NCBI RefSeq assembly: GCF_900156475.1
Contig: NZ_FTNR01000003.1
Coordinates: 242,590 to 306,589 of the forward strand
DNA length: 64,000 nt
Direction: 5' to 3'
DNA from: Natronorubrum thiooxidans
Lineage (GTDB): Archaea; Halobacteriota; Halobacteria; Halobacteriales; Natrialbaceae
Within the stretch, counting starts at the first letter, position 1; each line of letters begins with the position of its first letter. The position numbers and the translations under genes were made by a program. Of the stretch, positions 17,147 through 26,331 are shown one piece after another. Below the pieces are notes generated by a model, which saw only the letters and a list, made by a program, of their open reading frames with translations, was not told the DNA's origin and searched no databases.

Positions 17147-18640
17147 ATGACCCTACACGTGACGAACACGTTGACGGGCGAGAAAGAGCCGTTCGAGCCA
17201 CAGGATCCCGAGAACGTTCTGCTCTACTACTGTGGCCTGACGGTTTCCGATCCGCCACATCTGGGCCACGCCCGCTCGTGGGTCCACGTCGACGTCATGC
17301 ACCGTTGGCTCGAGTATCTCGGCTACGACGTCCGTCACGTCGAGAACTTCACCGATATCAACGAGAAGATCGTCGCCCGCGTGGGCGAAGACGATCTCGG
17401 TGAGGACGAGGAAGCCGTCGCGAAGACCTATATCGAACACACCCTCTCGGATATGCGCGCGCTCAACCTCCTGCGTGCGGAGGTGTACCCGCGCGTCTCC
17501 GAGCACGTCCCCGAGGTCATCGATCTCGTCGAGACCCTGATCGAGAACGGCTACGCCTACGAATCCAACGGCTCGGTCTACTTCGACGTCACCAGCTTCG
17601 AGGAGTACGGCAAACTCTCGAATCAAGAACTCGAGGAGATCGAAACCCAGGGCGATCCGGACGAACGCTCCGAAAAGCGCAATCCGGCGGATTTCGCGCT
17701 CTGGAAAGCCGGCGGCGTCGATGAAGACGCCGTTGCCGAACACCGCCACGAGGGCGTCGATCACGGCTGTGCGACACCGACGGGACAGACCTGGGAGTCG
17801 CCATGGGGCCAGGGCCGACCGGGCTGGCACATCGAGTGCTCGGCGATGAGCATGACCCATCTCGGGGAGACGCTTGACATCCACGTCGGCGGGCGGGACC
17901 TCGTCTTCCCGCACCACGAAAACGAGATCGCCCAGTCCGAGGCCGCGACGGACCAGCGCTTTGCCAACTACTGGCTGCACTGTGAGTTGTTCCAGATGGG
18001 CGAGGAGAAGATGTCCTCGAGTCTCGGCAACTTCGTCACCGTCGATGACGCCGTCGATCAGTGGGGGACGAACGTCCTGCGAACGTTCCTCACCGCGGGG
18101 TCGTACAACAGCCAGCAACTGTACAGCGACGAGACGATCACCGAAGCCGAGGAGCGATGGGACCGACTCGAGCGCGCCTATGAGGCGGCCGTCGAGGCAC
18201 TCGACTCGCCCGACGCCCGGACGAAAGTCGACGACGAGGCGCTCCGCGACGCGGTCGACGACGCCCGGACGTTGTTCATCGAAGCGATGAACGACGACTT
18301 CAACACGCGAGAGGCGCAGTCGGCACTGCTGTCGATTGCGACGGCGATCAACTCCCACGTCGACGCTCGCGGCGAGTACGACTACCGTGGGCTGCGACAG
18401 GCCGTCGGGACGCTCGAGGAGCTCGGTGCTGTTCTCGGCCTCTCGTTTGGCGGCGAGACGACGGGAACCGCCGAGCTGGCGGGCGACGTGGTCGACCTCG
18501 TCCTCGACGTGCGCGAACAGGAGCGCGACGCGGGCAACTACGAACGCGCCGACGAGTTACGCGACGAACTCGAGGGGCTCGGCATCGAGGTGCAGGATAC
18601 GGACGACGGCGCGACCTACCGGCTGCCGTCCGCCGAGTGA
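17147..18640 (+). CDS. cysS: Cysteinyl-tRNA synthetase
   Basis: 497 residues, class I synthetase charging tRNA-Cys. The HIGH motif is HLGHARSW (residues about 38-45), KMSKS is KMSSS in [13 protein letters not shown], and the zinc site is formed by Cys29 (YYCGLTV), the IECSAMS Cys and the HHENE His/Glu pair. The C-terminal DALR anticodon-binding domain and a final EEL...[14 protein letters not shown] segment are present. The start at 17147 gives the canonical [16 protein letters not shown]. Monocistronic by spacing. Confidence 0.97.
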   Translation: MTLHVTNTLTGEKEPFEPQDPENVLLYYCGLTVSDPPHLGHARSWVHVDVMHRWLEYLGYDVRHVENFTDINEKIVARVGEDDLGEDEEAVAKTYIEHTLSDMRALNLLRAEVYPRVSEHVPEVIDLVETLIENGYAYESNGSVYFDVTSFEEYGKLSNQELEEIETQGDPDERSEKRNPADFALWKAGGVDEDAVAEHRHEGVDHGCATPTGQTWESPWGQGRPGWHIECSAMSMTHLGETLDIHVGGRDLVFPHHENEIAQSEAATDQRFANYWLHCELFQMGEEKMSSSLGNFVTVDDAVDQWGTNVLRTFLTAGSYNSQQLYSDETITEAEERWDRLERAYEAAVEALDSPDARTKVDDEALRDAVDDARTLFIEAMNDDFNTREAQSALLSIATAINSHVDARGEYDYRGLRQAVGTLEELGAVLGLSFGGETTGTAELAGDVVDLVLDVREQERDAGNYERADELRDELEGLGIEVQDTDDGATYRLPSAE

Positions 18641-18722
18641 GCATCGAGCGGCTGCACTCGCGGGTCGGTCAGCTGATCTGGTAGCGAAATCGTTCAAGTA
18701 GCATGGGTTCCTGTATTCGGTA

Positions 18723-19868
18723 ATGGATACCTCCGGCTCGTTCGTTGGTGCTGGATTCGACGCGCTTCCCGCACACGTCGCGATCCTCGACGACGACGGC
18801 ACCATTCTATACACCAATCAGTCGTGGGATTCGTTCGGCGACGAACAGGGGGTGGTAGCGGGGGCAGCCGGTGTCGGCGTCAACTATCTCGACGTTTGTG
18901 ATGCCAGTGCGGGGGACGACGCGGCCGACGCCGCACGTGGTATCCGAGCAGTCATCGCCGGCAAACGCGAGACGTTTTCCTTCGAGTACCCCTGTCACAC
19001 ACCCGCGGAAAAACACTGGTTTACGATGGACGCGACGAGATATCACCACGACGGCGACCGGTACGTCCTCGTGATGCACGTCGAGATTACCGAGCGACGA
19101 CTCCTCGAGCAGCAGGCTCGAGAACAGGCCGACCGGATGGAGGCGTTCGCCACGTTACTCTCACACGACCTTCGAAACCCGCTTTCGGTTGCTCTAGCGA
19201 CGGCACAGTCACTCGAGGACGACACTGCCGATTCCGAGGACCCAGACCTGGCCAGCGACGACACCACCGGTCAGGTACTTCGTTCCTCGCTCGAGCGCAT
19301 GAAGACGATCATCGACGATGCGCTGGTGCTCGCGACAGCCGACGACGTCGAGCAACCGGAACTGGTCGATCTCGCAAGCGCGGTCGAGGACGCGTGGTCA
19401 CACGTGCAGACGGACGATGCGACGATTTCGATCACGGATTCAGTCACCATGCAGGCGGATCCGGCCCTGCTGGAGCATCTCCTCGAGAACCTGTTTCGGA
19501 ACAGCGTTGAGCACGGCTCAACGAGCAGTCAGCCACAGGCCGACGACGCGGTAGAACACGATAGCGAGGCTCCGACGATCGAGGTCGGGTTGCTCGAGTC
19601 AGCGGCCGGGGACCAGCTGTCTGTCGATGGGTTTTACGTCGAAGACGACGGGCCGGGGATTCCACCCGCAGATCGAGACCGGATCTTCGAGTCCGGGTAT
19701 ACGACCGAGACGGCGGGAACCGGCTTCGGGCTGGCAATCGTCAAACGCGTCGTCGACGCACACAGGTGGTCGATCACCGTAACGGACGGCGAAGACGGCG
19801 GTGCCCGGTTCGAAATCCGAACAGAGACGTCCCTCGAGTCGGGGGCGAGCGATCGCTCGAGCCAGTGA
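18723..19868 (+). CDS. PAS-domain sensor histidine kinase
   Basis: 381 residues, no membrane helices, so a cytoplasmic sensor. One PAS domain covers about residues 12-125, HisKA about 135-200 with the phospho-acceptor His148 in LLSHDLRNPL, and HATPase_c about 240-370 with the N box LLENLFRNSVEHG and G boxes DDGPGIPPADR and GTGFGLAIVKRVV. An unusual acidic/Gln insertion (SSQPQADDAVEHDSEAP) follows the N box. There is no response regulator next door, as is common for orphan haloarchaeal kinases. The PAS ligand is unknown; no haem or flavin ligand residues stand out. Confidence 0.9.
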   Translation: MDTSGSFVGAGFDALPAHVAILDDDGTILYTNQSWDSFGDEQGVVAGAAGVGVNYLDVCDASAGDDAADAARGIRAVIAGKRETFSFEYPCHTPAEKHWFTMDATRYHHDGDRYVLVMHVEITERRLLEQQAREQADRMEAFATLLSHDLRNPLSVALATAQSLEDDTADSEDPDLASDDTTGQVLRSSLERMKTIIDDALVLATADDVEQPELVDLASAVEDAWSHVQTDDATISITDSVTMQADPALLEHLLENLFRNSVEHGSTSSQPQADDAVEHDSEAPTIEVGLLESAAGDQLSVDGFYVEDDGPGIPPADRDRIFESGYTTETAGTGFGLAIVKRVVDAHRWSITVTDGEDGGARFEIRTETSLESGASDRSSQ

Positions 19869-19981
19869 CCGCAGCGTGTCGGATGATGCGGTCTCGAGCG
19901 GGTGGACGGGCGAGCCGGCGGATTGCACGCCCTGATAACGACCACGAACGTTATGCTCGAGAATGCGGTCGAACTGGATAG

Positions 19982-20773
19982 ATGAACCGACGACTGTTCG
20001 TTGCCACCGTTACAGCCGGCGCCGTGAGCGCGTCGGCGGGCTGTCTCAGTGGCGTTCTCGAGGACATGATCGACGAGGAAACGACGTTCGAAGCGTCACC
20101 GATTCGCGTCTCGGAGACTGCGGCAGAGGAGGCCGGCTACGAGTATCTGGGAACCACAGAACAGACCGAAGAACGGGATTTCGGCGGCCAAACAGTCGAA
20201 CTGACGAACTACCACACCGAGTACACTCGGTCGATCGAACTTCCGCTCGAGGGCGTCGAAGGGGAGACGGAAGCCGGCGTGTTCTCGCTCATTTCGACGC
20301 CCCAGATCCGCGTCGCAGAGGAGGAGTTCAACCCCGTCGGTGACCTCACCACCGAGGAGTTGGCCGGGCAGATTCAGGACCGGTACGAAAGCCTCGAACT
20401 CGGCGACAACATCGGCGGCCGGGCCATCGAACCGGAGGGACCCAACACGATGGTCTCGTTCGATACCTACGAGGCAACGGCAACGCTAAGCGGCGGGACC
20501 GAACTCGACGTCTACCTCGATATCGCCCTGCCGGAACACGACTTCGAGTATCTCGTCGTCGCTGCGATCTATCCCGCCGCCGACGCGGTTTTCGAGGACG
20601 AACGCGACCGGGTCAACACCATGGCCACCGGCCTCGAGCACGGCGAGACCGTCAGTGTCGACCTCGTCGACGAATTCGGCAGTGGGAGCGGTGGCGACGA
20701 TGACGACGACGGCAGCGGCGGCGAGAACAGTTCCAATACTGACGGCAACGAGACGGACGGAGACAGCGAGTAA
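19982..20773 (+). CDS. Lipoprotein, DUF6517-like
   Basis: 263 residues. MNRRLFVATVTAGAVSASAGC is a signal with lipobox SAGC and lipidated Cys21. The body (ETAAEEAGYEYLGTTEQTEERDF ... DTYEATATLSGGTELDVYLDI) is beta-rich and resembles the haloarchaeal DUF6517 family; the last 35 residues are a Gly/Asp/Asn-rich low-complexity tail. It would be anchored on the cell surface. Function unknown. Convergent with the presenilin-like gene. Confidence 0.75.
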   Translation: MNRRLFVATVTAGAVSASAGCLSGVLEDMIDEETTFEASPIRVSETAAEEAGYEYLGTTEQTEERDFGGQTVELTNYHTEYTRSIELPLEGVEGETEAGVFSLISTPQIRVAEEEFNPVGDLTTEELAGQIQDRYESLELGDNIGGRAIEPEGPNTMVSFDTYEATATLSGGTELDVYLDIALPEHDFEYLVVAAIYPAADAVFEDERDRVNTMATGLEHGETVSVDLVDEFGSGSGGDDDDDGSGGENSSNTDGNETDGDSE

Positions 20774-20804
20774 CTCGAGCGATTGCCGCGTACTCGAGGG
20801 TCGA

Positions 20805-21857
20805 TCAGAGGCCGAGGGCCGTCACAAGCGACAGCCCACTGGCGACCGCGCCGAGCAGGTAGCCGCCAATCGCACCGCCGTTTAACAGTGGTAGCCCCGC
20901 GTGTGGCTTTCCTTTGAGGACCATGTGCATGAGCACGAGCAGCCCGGCGATCGTCCCGAGGATCGCGCCGAGCGCAGGGACGTTCAACGCGACCCCCGGG
21001 ACCGCGATCGGTTCAATCTCGAGGAAGTACGCCGCACTCGCGACGAGAATCGTCGGGATCACGGCGTCTCCGAGGCCGATGAAGAGGGCGTCGCGCTCGA
21101 GCGCACCTGCGTCCGTCTCCGCATCTGTCTCCGAGTCGTCAGTACCCGCAGCCGCGTCGTCGGTGTCGGCGTCGGTCGACGAGTCGGAAGTCGCGTCGGC
21201 TTCGGCATCGCTCGAGTCGCTCTTATCATCGATGACCCCGTCGGTACTGCCCGACTCGAGGTAGGAAAACGAAAGCGACGTCGGGATGACGAGGACGACG
21301 GGGATTTTGAGATCCATGACGCCCTCGGCGAGGTCGAGCATGTGCTCGGTGCGGTAGACGCTGATGGCATCGTAGACGGCGAGGACGGCGAGCAACAAGA
21401 TTGCAGGTAACAGACCGAAGCTGATCCCGAACAGAGCCGCAGCGCCGGCCCCCATCACCACGCCGGTGCTGTCGATGACGTACCACTCCGGATAGAACAG
21501 CAGGCCTGCGCCAACGGCGATGGCCCCGAGGGCGGCGACGATGTTGACTGAGCCGACGGTCACGACGGGCGGGACGAGTTCGGTAAAGACGAACCACGCG
21601 AGCATCACGCTGACACCGATGATCAGGGCCTTGATCAGCCACTGGGCGTCGTATTTGAACGTCACGAGCATGAACGCGGTCGCGACGAGGATAATCGCGA
21701 AGTAGACCACACTGTTGGTCGGGTCGTCGGGGTTCTCGACGGCCTGGCGCTCCGATTCGTGGAAGGGCTCGATCAACGCCAGCGCACCGAACTGGACGCC
21801 AAGAAAGAGCACCACGGTCACGCCGACGGCGAGGAGGACCCGTGTCCGATGGTTCAT
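20805..21857 (-). CDS. Presenilin-type intramembrane aspartyl protease (A22, PSH)
   Basis: 350 residues with nine predicted TM helices. Catalytic motifs of presenilin/signal-peptide-peptidase family are in place: YD in VLAVYDAISVYRTEHML (TM6), GLGD in ALFIGLGDAVIP (TM7) and PAL in LNVPALGAI (TM9). These proteases cut substrates inside the membrane; the archaeal homologue from Methanoculleus is structurally known. Between the two catalytic Asp helices lies a loop of about 60 residues that is almost all Asp, Glu, Ser, Thr and Ala. The natural substrate in haloarchaea is unknown. Single gene, minus strand. Confidence 0.9.
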   Translation of the reverse strand: MNHRTRVLLAVGVTVVLFLGVQFGALALIEPFHESERQAVENPDDPTNSVVYFAIILVATAFMLVTFKYDAQWLIKALIIGVSVMLAWFVFTELVPPVVTVGSVNIVAALGAIAVGAGLLFYPEWYVIDSTGVVMGAGAAALFGISFGLLPAILLLAVLAVYDAISVYRTEHMLDLAEGVMDLKIPVVLVIPTSLSFSYLESGSTDGVIDDKSDSSDAEADATSDSSTDADTDDAAAGTDDSETDAETDAGALERDALFIGLGDAVIPTILVASAAYFLEIEPIAVPGVALNVPALGAILGTIAGLLVLMHMVLKGKPHAGLPLLNGGAIGGYLLGAVASGLSLVTALGL

Positions 21858-21932
21858 AGACCTGCGTTTGTCCCCCGCTCGTATGGGTGTTTTCGTCTCT
21901 ACCGGGCGACCGCAAAACTGACGACGACGACC

Positions 21933-22184
21933 TCAGCGGGCGTACAGCGTCGATCCGACGAGCGACGGGAGATGGACGCCTGCATCGGGTGTCACCGCGA
22001 GATAGGGGCGTTCAACCGGGCCGAAGACGTCGACGACACGGCCGACCTCCTCGAGGGAGTCGTTGAGGACCATCGTGCCGATCTCGTGGCGGAGTTGATC
22101 GTCCGACTCGGCGTCGTCGCGTTCGTCCGCCCGCAACACGGCAAGGCCCTGTGCGGTGCGGACGACTGAGCCAACGCGGCGCAT
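21933..22184 (-). CDS. gar1: H/ACA RNA-protein complex component Gar1
   Basis: 83 residues starting MRRVGSVVRTAQGLAVLRAD. The six-stranded Gar1 barrel signatures are visible: GTMVLNDSLEEVGRVVDVFGPVERPYLAVTP. Gar1 binds Cbf5 and helps guide-RNA-directed pseudouridylation of rRNA. The start is one base after the SRP19 stop, so the two genes form a tight operon, a common archaeal arrangement. The longer frame up to 22475 was rejected because it lies on top of SRP19. Confidence 0.93.
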   Translation of the reverse strand: MRRVGSVVRTAQGLAVLRADERDDAESDDQLRHEIGTMVLNDSLEEVGRVVDVFGPVERPYLAVTPDAGVHLPSLVGSTLYAR

Positions 22185-22185
22185 G

Positions 22186-22467
22186 TTACTCGCGCATCGC
22201 GACGACGTAGGCCGCGACGGCTTGGACGAGGTCGTTTTTCGTCGAGTCATCGGCTCCGCGGACGACAACCCGGCCCCGATCGGCCCAGGGCTCCCGAGAG
22301 TAGGCTTTGTCCCGTTCGATCGTGGCGTCGTACCCGATCTGTTGGACTGCCTTGGCAATTTCCTCGACCGTCGGTTCTTCGACTGCGAGTTCCTGGGACA
22401 CGCGCCGTCCCTCGGCCCGGGACAGCGCCGCATCGAGATAGGCGGGCCAGATGACGTTCTCGACCAT
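22186..22467 (-). CDS. srp19: Signal recognition particle subunit SRP19
   Basis: 93 residues with the SRP19 pattern: [19 protein letters not shown] at the N terminus, [20 protein letters not shown], and the basic-acidic strand [18 protein letters not shown]. It binds the archaeal 7S RNA and promotes SRP54 assembly for cotranslational membrane targeting. Upstream partner of gar1. Confidence 0.95.
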   Translation of the reverse strand: MVENVIWPAYLDAALSRAEGRRVSQELAVEEPTVEEIAKAVQQIGYDATIERDKAYSREPWADRGRVVVRGADDSTKNDLVQAVAAYVVAMRE

Positions 22468-22529
22468 ACTGCCATCTCAACGGGCCGACGGGTAAACGCT
22501 TTTCAAAAAACGTGGCTGTACGGTGGTGG

Positions 22530-23597
22530 TTAGCGACGACGTGCGAGGAACGCGACGGCGATCAGCGCAGCGACAGCCACTGGCACGCCGAAGCCGGGAA
22601 TCGAATCCTCGTCATCGGTCTCGTCGTCGCCGCTTTCGTCGGTCCCGTCTGCGTCGTCGAGTCCTTCAGCCGCTTGCTCGTAGGCGTCGGGGTGGACCGT
22701 CTCGACGATATCGATGACGGCGTAGATGACCTGTGGTGCAGGCTGGTTGAGCTGGTTCGCGTTGACCGAAAAGACGTTATCGTTTTGGTAGGCAGTCGTC
22801 GCCTCGGCCGCGTCGGGAATCGGCACCTCCGCCCTGTCGTCGGAGTAAATGATCCACTCTGGGTCTTCCTCGATGATCGTTTCGCTACTGAGTGGCTGGT
22901 AGAAACCGATATCTGCCCGTTCGGCGAGGTTCTCGACACCAGCGGTCGTCAGCACTTCGTGAATGAACGTGTCGGTTCCAGCAGTCATGCCGTCCTCACC
23001 CATCGCATAGTACGCGAGTGGGCGGTCTGCATCCTCGAGTGCCGTTTCGACGACCTCGAGACGGTCGTCCATCCAGTCGACGGTTTCGGTGGCACCGTCA
23101 CACTCACTGGTCAGTTCGCCCGTTCGAAGCACGTTATCACGGACGTCATCGATCGACGCTGCATTGTCAAAGTGGTAGACGGTCAGCCCAGCTTCGCGAA
23201 GGGTCTCGACGTCTTCCTCAGCGGTAATGTTCGCGGCCAGAACGACATCGGGGTCGAGGTCGATCACGCGCTCGTGGACAATGGCGTAGTTGTCAGTCAC
23301 GTCCACGCGGTCGCCCATCTCGAGGTCGCTCGTTGCCTCCTCGTCCGGCATGCCGACGAGTCGGTCTTCAGCACCGATTTCGAAGACCGTCTGTGCATCG
23401 CTTGGCTGCAAGGCGACGATGGAGTCGGGTGCTTCCTCGAGTGTGATCGTTTCGCCAGTCGCATCAGTCAGTTCGATCGGGTACGTACAGTCTGCTGTCG
23501 CATCGGGTGTTGCCGACGCGCTGCTGGCCGCAGCGACCGGGGCGACCAACGAGAGCGTGAGCAACGCAGTGAGTAAAATTACGAGTTTCTGTCGCAT
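22530..23597 (-). CDS. btuF: Cobalamin ABC transporter substrate-binding protein, PGF-CTERM anchored
   Basis: 355 residues. A Sec signal (LLTALLTLSLVAPVAAA) is followed by a type III periplasmic-binding fold: SIVALQPSDAQTVFEIGAEDRLVGM, DLDPDVVLAANIT, and EEDPEWIIYSDD. The C terminus has an acidic stalk, PGF tripeptide (IPGFGVPV), a TM helix and RRR, the PGF-CTERM sorting signal processed by archaeosortase. It captures corrinoids, probably B12, outside the cell for the divergently encoded BtuCD. The two transcription units share a 60-base promoter region with a centred palindrome. Siderophore or haem binding is a less likely alternative. Confidence 0.8.
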   Translation of the reverse strand: MRQKLVILLTALLTLSLVAPVAAASSASATPDATADCTYPIELTDATGETITLEEAPDSIVALQPSDAQTVFEIGAEDRLVGMPDEEATSDLEMGDRVDVTDNYAIVHERVIDLDPDVVLAANITAEEDVETLREAGLTVYHFDNAASIDDVRDNVLRTGELTSECDGATETVDWMDDRLEVVETALEDADRPLAYYAMGEDGMTAGTDTFIHEVLTTAGVENLAERADIGFYQPLSSETIIEEDPEWIIYSDDRAEVPIPDAAEATTAYQNDNVFSVNANQLNQPAPQVIYAVIDIVETVHPDAYEQAAEGLDDADGTDESGDDETDDEDSIPGFGVPVAVAALIAVAFLARRR

Positions 23598-23621
23598 CGT
23601 CCGCTAGGTAGAGATTCTTCA

Positions 23622-23633
23622 ACAAATATTTGT
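23622..23633. promoter_or_regulatory. Symmetric bidirectional promoter/operator between btuF and btuC
   Basis: ACAAATATTTGT is a perfect 12-bp palindrome whose centre is 30.5 bases from each start codon (btuF 23597, btuC 23658). It is AT-rich enough to act as a TATA element in both directions, which would give two leaderless transcripts from one site. Confidence 0.5.
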
Positions 23634-23657
23634 CTAACCCAATCGTGGTTGTAGTGT

Positions 23658-24755
23658 ATGACGTACTCGGCCCGGACCCTCTCGTGGTCGGCGGGGTTGA
23701 CAGCGCTACTCGTCGCCGTTGTCGTCGCCAGTGCCGCGCTCGGGCCAGTCAGAGTCGACCCGACAACGGTCGCGCTATCGATTCTCAACGCTATCGTCGT
23801 TCCCTCGAGCGTCACGTCCGGCAGTGCAACAGTCCCCGTCTTCGGTGTCGGCGTGCCGACCCCGAGTTTTCAGTACACGTCGATATTTGCGTTCGACGTG
23901 CCGAACACCCACCAGATCATCGTCGCAGATATCCGACTCCCGCGAATCGCGCTCGCGGCGACGGTCGGGTTCGCACTCGCCGCCGCGGGGACGGTGATGC
24001 AGGGGTTCTTCCGGAACCCGCTTGCCGATCCATCGATCATCGGCGTCTCGACAGGTGCCGCCGCGGGTGCCGTCGCCGCCATCGCGTTTCCCATGCTCGT
24101 TCCGTTCGGGAGCCTCCATCTCTCGGCGTTTGCCGGCGCGCTGCTGACGGCGTTTCTCGTCTACTCGATCGCGACCGAAGGCGGCCGCACACCCGTCGCG
24201 ACGCTATTGCTCGCCGGCGTCGCCATGCAGGCATTGCTCGGCGCAGTCATCTCGTACATGCTCGTCCACAGCGGCGACAGCCTCCGGCAGGCCGTCGTCT
24301 GGATGATGGGCCATCTGAGCAACAGTACATGGGGCGACGTCGCCTTTGCGCTTCCGGTGACGCTCGTCGGCGTTCTCGTCCTGGGGAGCTACACGCGAGA
24401 CCTGAACGTGCTCCTGTTGGGCGAGGAGGACGCCCACCACCTCGGAACCGAGGTCGAACGGACGAAGTTCCTCCTGCTTGCGGTCGCGAGCATCGTCACC
24501 GCTGCGGGCGTTGCCGTCGCCGGCGTCATCGGCTTCGTCGGGCTCGTTGTCCCCCACATCATGCGGCTTATCATCGGCCCGGATCACCGGATTCTACTGC
24601 CGACCAGTGCGCTCGCGGGAGCCTCGTTTCTCGTCGTAACGGACACCATCGCTCGAGCGGGGCCCGCCGAAGTGCCGGTCGGCATCATCACGGCCTTTGT
24701 CGGCGCGCCGTTTTTCCTCTTCTTGCTCGTCCGACGGGAGGTGAATTCGGTATGA
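23658..24755 (+). CDS. btuC: Cobalamin ABC transporter permease
   Basis: 365 residues, FecCD/BtuC family with about ten TM helices. Family landmarks: RLPRIALAATVGFALAAAGTVMQGFFRNPLADPSIIGVSTGA near residues 92-135, the coupling helix region GEEDAHHLGTEVERTKFLLL, and GVIGFVGLVVPHIMRLIIGPDHR. It transports the corrinoid from BtuF across the membrane. Its TGA overlaps the btuD ATG (ATGA), so translation is coupled. Confidence 0.9.
   Translation: MTYSARTLSWSAGLTALLVAVVVASAALGPVRVDPTTVALSILNAIVVPSSVTSGSATVPVFGVGVPTPSFQYTSIFAFDVPNTHQIIVADIRLPRIALAATVGFALAAAGTVMQGFFRNPLADPSIIGVSTGAAAGAVAAIAFPMLVPFGSLHLSAFAGALLTAFLVYSIATEGGRTPVATLLLAGVAMQALLGAVISYMLVHSGDSLRQAVVWMMGHLSNSTWGDVAFALPVTLVGVLVLGSYTRDLNVLLLGEEDAHHLGTEVERTKFLLLAVASIVTAAGVAVAGVIGFVGLVVPHIMRLIIGPDHRILLPTSALAGASFLVVTDTIARAGPAEVPVGIITAFVGAPFFLFLLVRREVNSV
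24736..24743 (+). promoter_or_regulatory. Shine-Dalgarno site of btuD
   Basis: GGGAGGTG ends 8 bases before the ATG at 24752. A clear ribosome binding site inside the upstream gene fits internal initiation and decides this start against longer frames. Confidence 0.7.
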
Positions 24756-26149
24756 ATCCCTTCGAGAGGGACGACGGCGAGTCGGACGCTAACGGAGGCG
24801 ACGGTGTCGAGCCGGCGGCGATCACCGTCGAGGACTGCTCGCTCTCGTTCGGCGAGCTCTCGGTGCTCGAGGACGTCTCCGTGCGCGTCGAGCCCGGCGA
24901 GTTCGTCGGCTTCGTCGGTCCCAATGGTGCGGGGAAGACGACGCTCTTGCGGGCGATCAGCGGCGCGCTCGAGCCCGATTCTGGAACGGTATCGATCGAC
25001 GGCGTCGATATTCACGACGTCTCCTCGAAACGCTCGAGCCAGCTCGTCTCGGTCGTCCCACAGGACACGACGCTCTCGTTTTCGTTCCCAGTCCGCGACG
25101 TCGTCGAAATGGGGCGTCATCCCCACCGCTCGCGGTTTTCCTCCCCGACGCGCGAGGACCACGAAGCGGTCGAACGGGCGCTCGAGCGAACGCGGACGAC
25201 CGACCTCGCCGAGCGGCCGATCGACGCGGTCAGCGGTGGCCAGCGCCAGCGGGTTGTCCTCGCGCGGGCAGTCGCCCAGGAAACGCCCGCGATGTTGCTC
25301 GACGAGCCGACGGCGAGTCTCGACATCAACCACCAACTCGAGACGCTCGAGTTGGTCCGGGAACTGGTCGACGAAGGGCGGACTGTCGTCGCGGCGATCC
25401 ACGATCTCGATCTGGCTGCGCGCTACTGCGATCGACTCGTGCTGCTCGCCGACGGAACCGTACACGAGTCGGGGCCCCCGTCGTCGGTGCTGACCACCGA
25501 GACGCTCGGCGAGGCGTTCGACGCGAACGCGGTGGTCACGCCGAACCCCGTGACGAACAGCGAGACGGTGACCACGCTGCCGGACGACGGCGTCCGACGC
25601 CACTCGTCGTCGCGGACGACGGCGTCGCCCACCGACCGCGAGTCGGGATCGCTTCCGCTTCCCGATCGCGTTCACGTGGAGGGGACCGGATCGGCCGCCG
25701 CCGGCGCGATCGCTCGTCTCGAGGCGTCGGAAGCGGCGATCGACGTGACGCTCGGCCCGGTCTCGAGCGGCGACGTCGCCGCCGAGACGGCGCAGTCGAT
25801 CGGAATCGACGCAATCGAGGTCGAGCCGTTCGCCCGGCTCTCGGCTGCGAACCGAGAGCGCGCCGAACGGCGGATCCATGCGGCCGACGTGACGGTCCTT
25901 GCGGATTTCGTCGTCGGCGCTGGGAACCAGACGCTGCTCGACGCACTCGAGGACTCGGCGCTCGTCGTCGTCGAAACGAAGCCCGTCGCCGAGCGGAACT
26001 TCGCGGGCACGGCCGCTCGAGAGCGCTACGTCGCCTGTCGGGAACGAGCGGTGACGTCGTCGGTTGAAGGGATACTCGAGGCGGTCGTCGAGGCGACCGC
26101 GGACGAGTCGCGTTCGCGATCACCGCCGATCGATTCGGCTGACGATTGA
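24752..26149 (+). CDS. btuD: Cobalamin ABC transporter ATPase with C-terminal extra domain
   Basis: 465 residues. The ABC domain occupies about residues 24-260: Walker A GPNGAGKTT, Q loop VVPQDTTLSFSFPV, signature SGGQRQRV, Walker B MLLDEPTASLD, and switch His in AAIHDLDLAA. It powers BtuC. Residues about 310-460 form a second alpha/beta domain (VHVEGTGSAAAGAIARLEAS, ADVTVLADFVVGAGNQTLLDAL, LVVVETKPVAERNF), separated by a Ser/Thr-rich linker. Ordinary BtuD proteins are about 250 residues, so this extension is an addition with a Rossmann-like pattern and unknown role, perhaps sensing nucleotide or corrinoid. Confidence 0.88.
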   Translation: MNPFERDDGESDANGGDGVEPAAITVEDCSLSFGELSVLEDVSVRVEPGEFVGFVGPNGAGKTTLLRAISGALEPDSGTVSIDGVDIHDVSSKRSSQLVSVVPQDTTLSFSFPVRDVVEMGRHPHRSRFSSPTREDHEAVERALERTRTTDLAERPIDAVSGGQRQRVVLARAVAQETPAMLLDEPTASLDINHQLETLELVRELVDEGRTVVAAIHDLDLAARYCDRLVLLADGTVHESGPPSSVLTTETLGEAFDANAVVTPNPVTNSETVTTLPDDGVRRHSSSRTTASPTDRESGSLPLPDRVHVEGTGSAAAGAIARLEASEAAIDVTLGPVSSGDVAAETAQSIGIDAIEVEPFARLSAANRERAERRIHAADVTVLADFVVGAGNQTLLDALEDSALVVVETKPVAERNFAGTAARERYVACRERAVTSSVEGILEAVVEATADESRSRSPPIDSADD

Positions 26150-26331
26150 AGTCAACCAAGCCACTATTACGGACTCGAGTCGCGCGTTCGGTGTCGACGA
26201 TCCGATCGGCAGCGGGTTCGATCCCGCAGTACGGATTCATCGCCGAGCTGCGATCCAGTCCGGTAAATAGCACTCTACCGCGAGAAACGGGAGTGTAGGT
26301 TTTTCTCCACCGAGCCGGTCTCGAAGGTCGC

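Noticed and set aside
23598..23657. Cobalamin riboswitch before the btu genes
   Set aside because: The divergent gap is only 60 bases, too short for the B12 element on either side.
24584..25879. A 431-codon minus-strand frame opposite btuD
   Set aside because: Arg-rich shadow of the ABC ATPase frame; the opposite strand shows complete Walker, signature and switch motifs.
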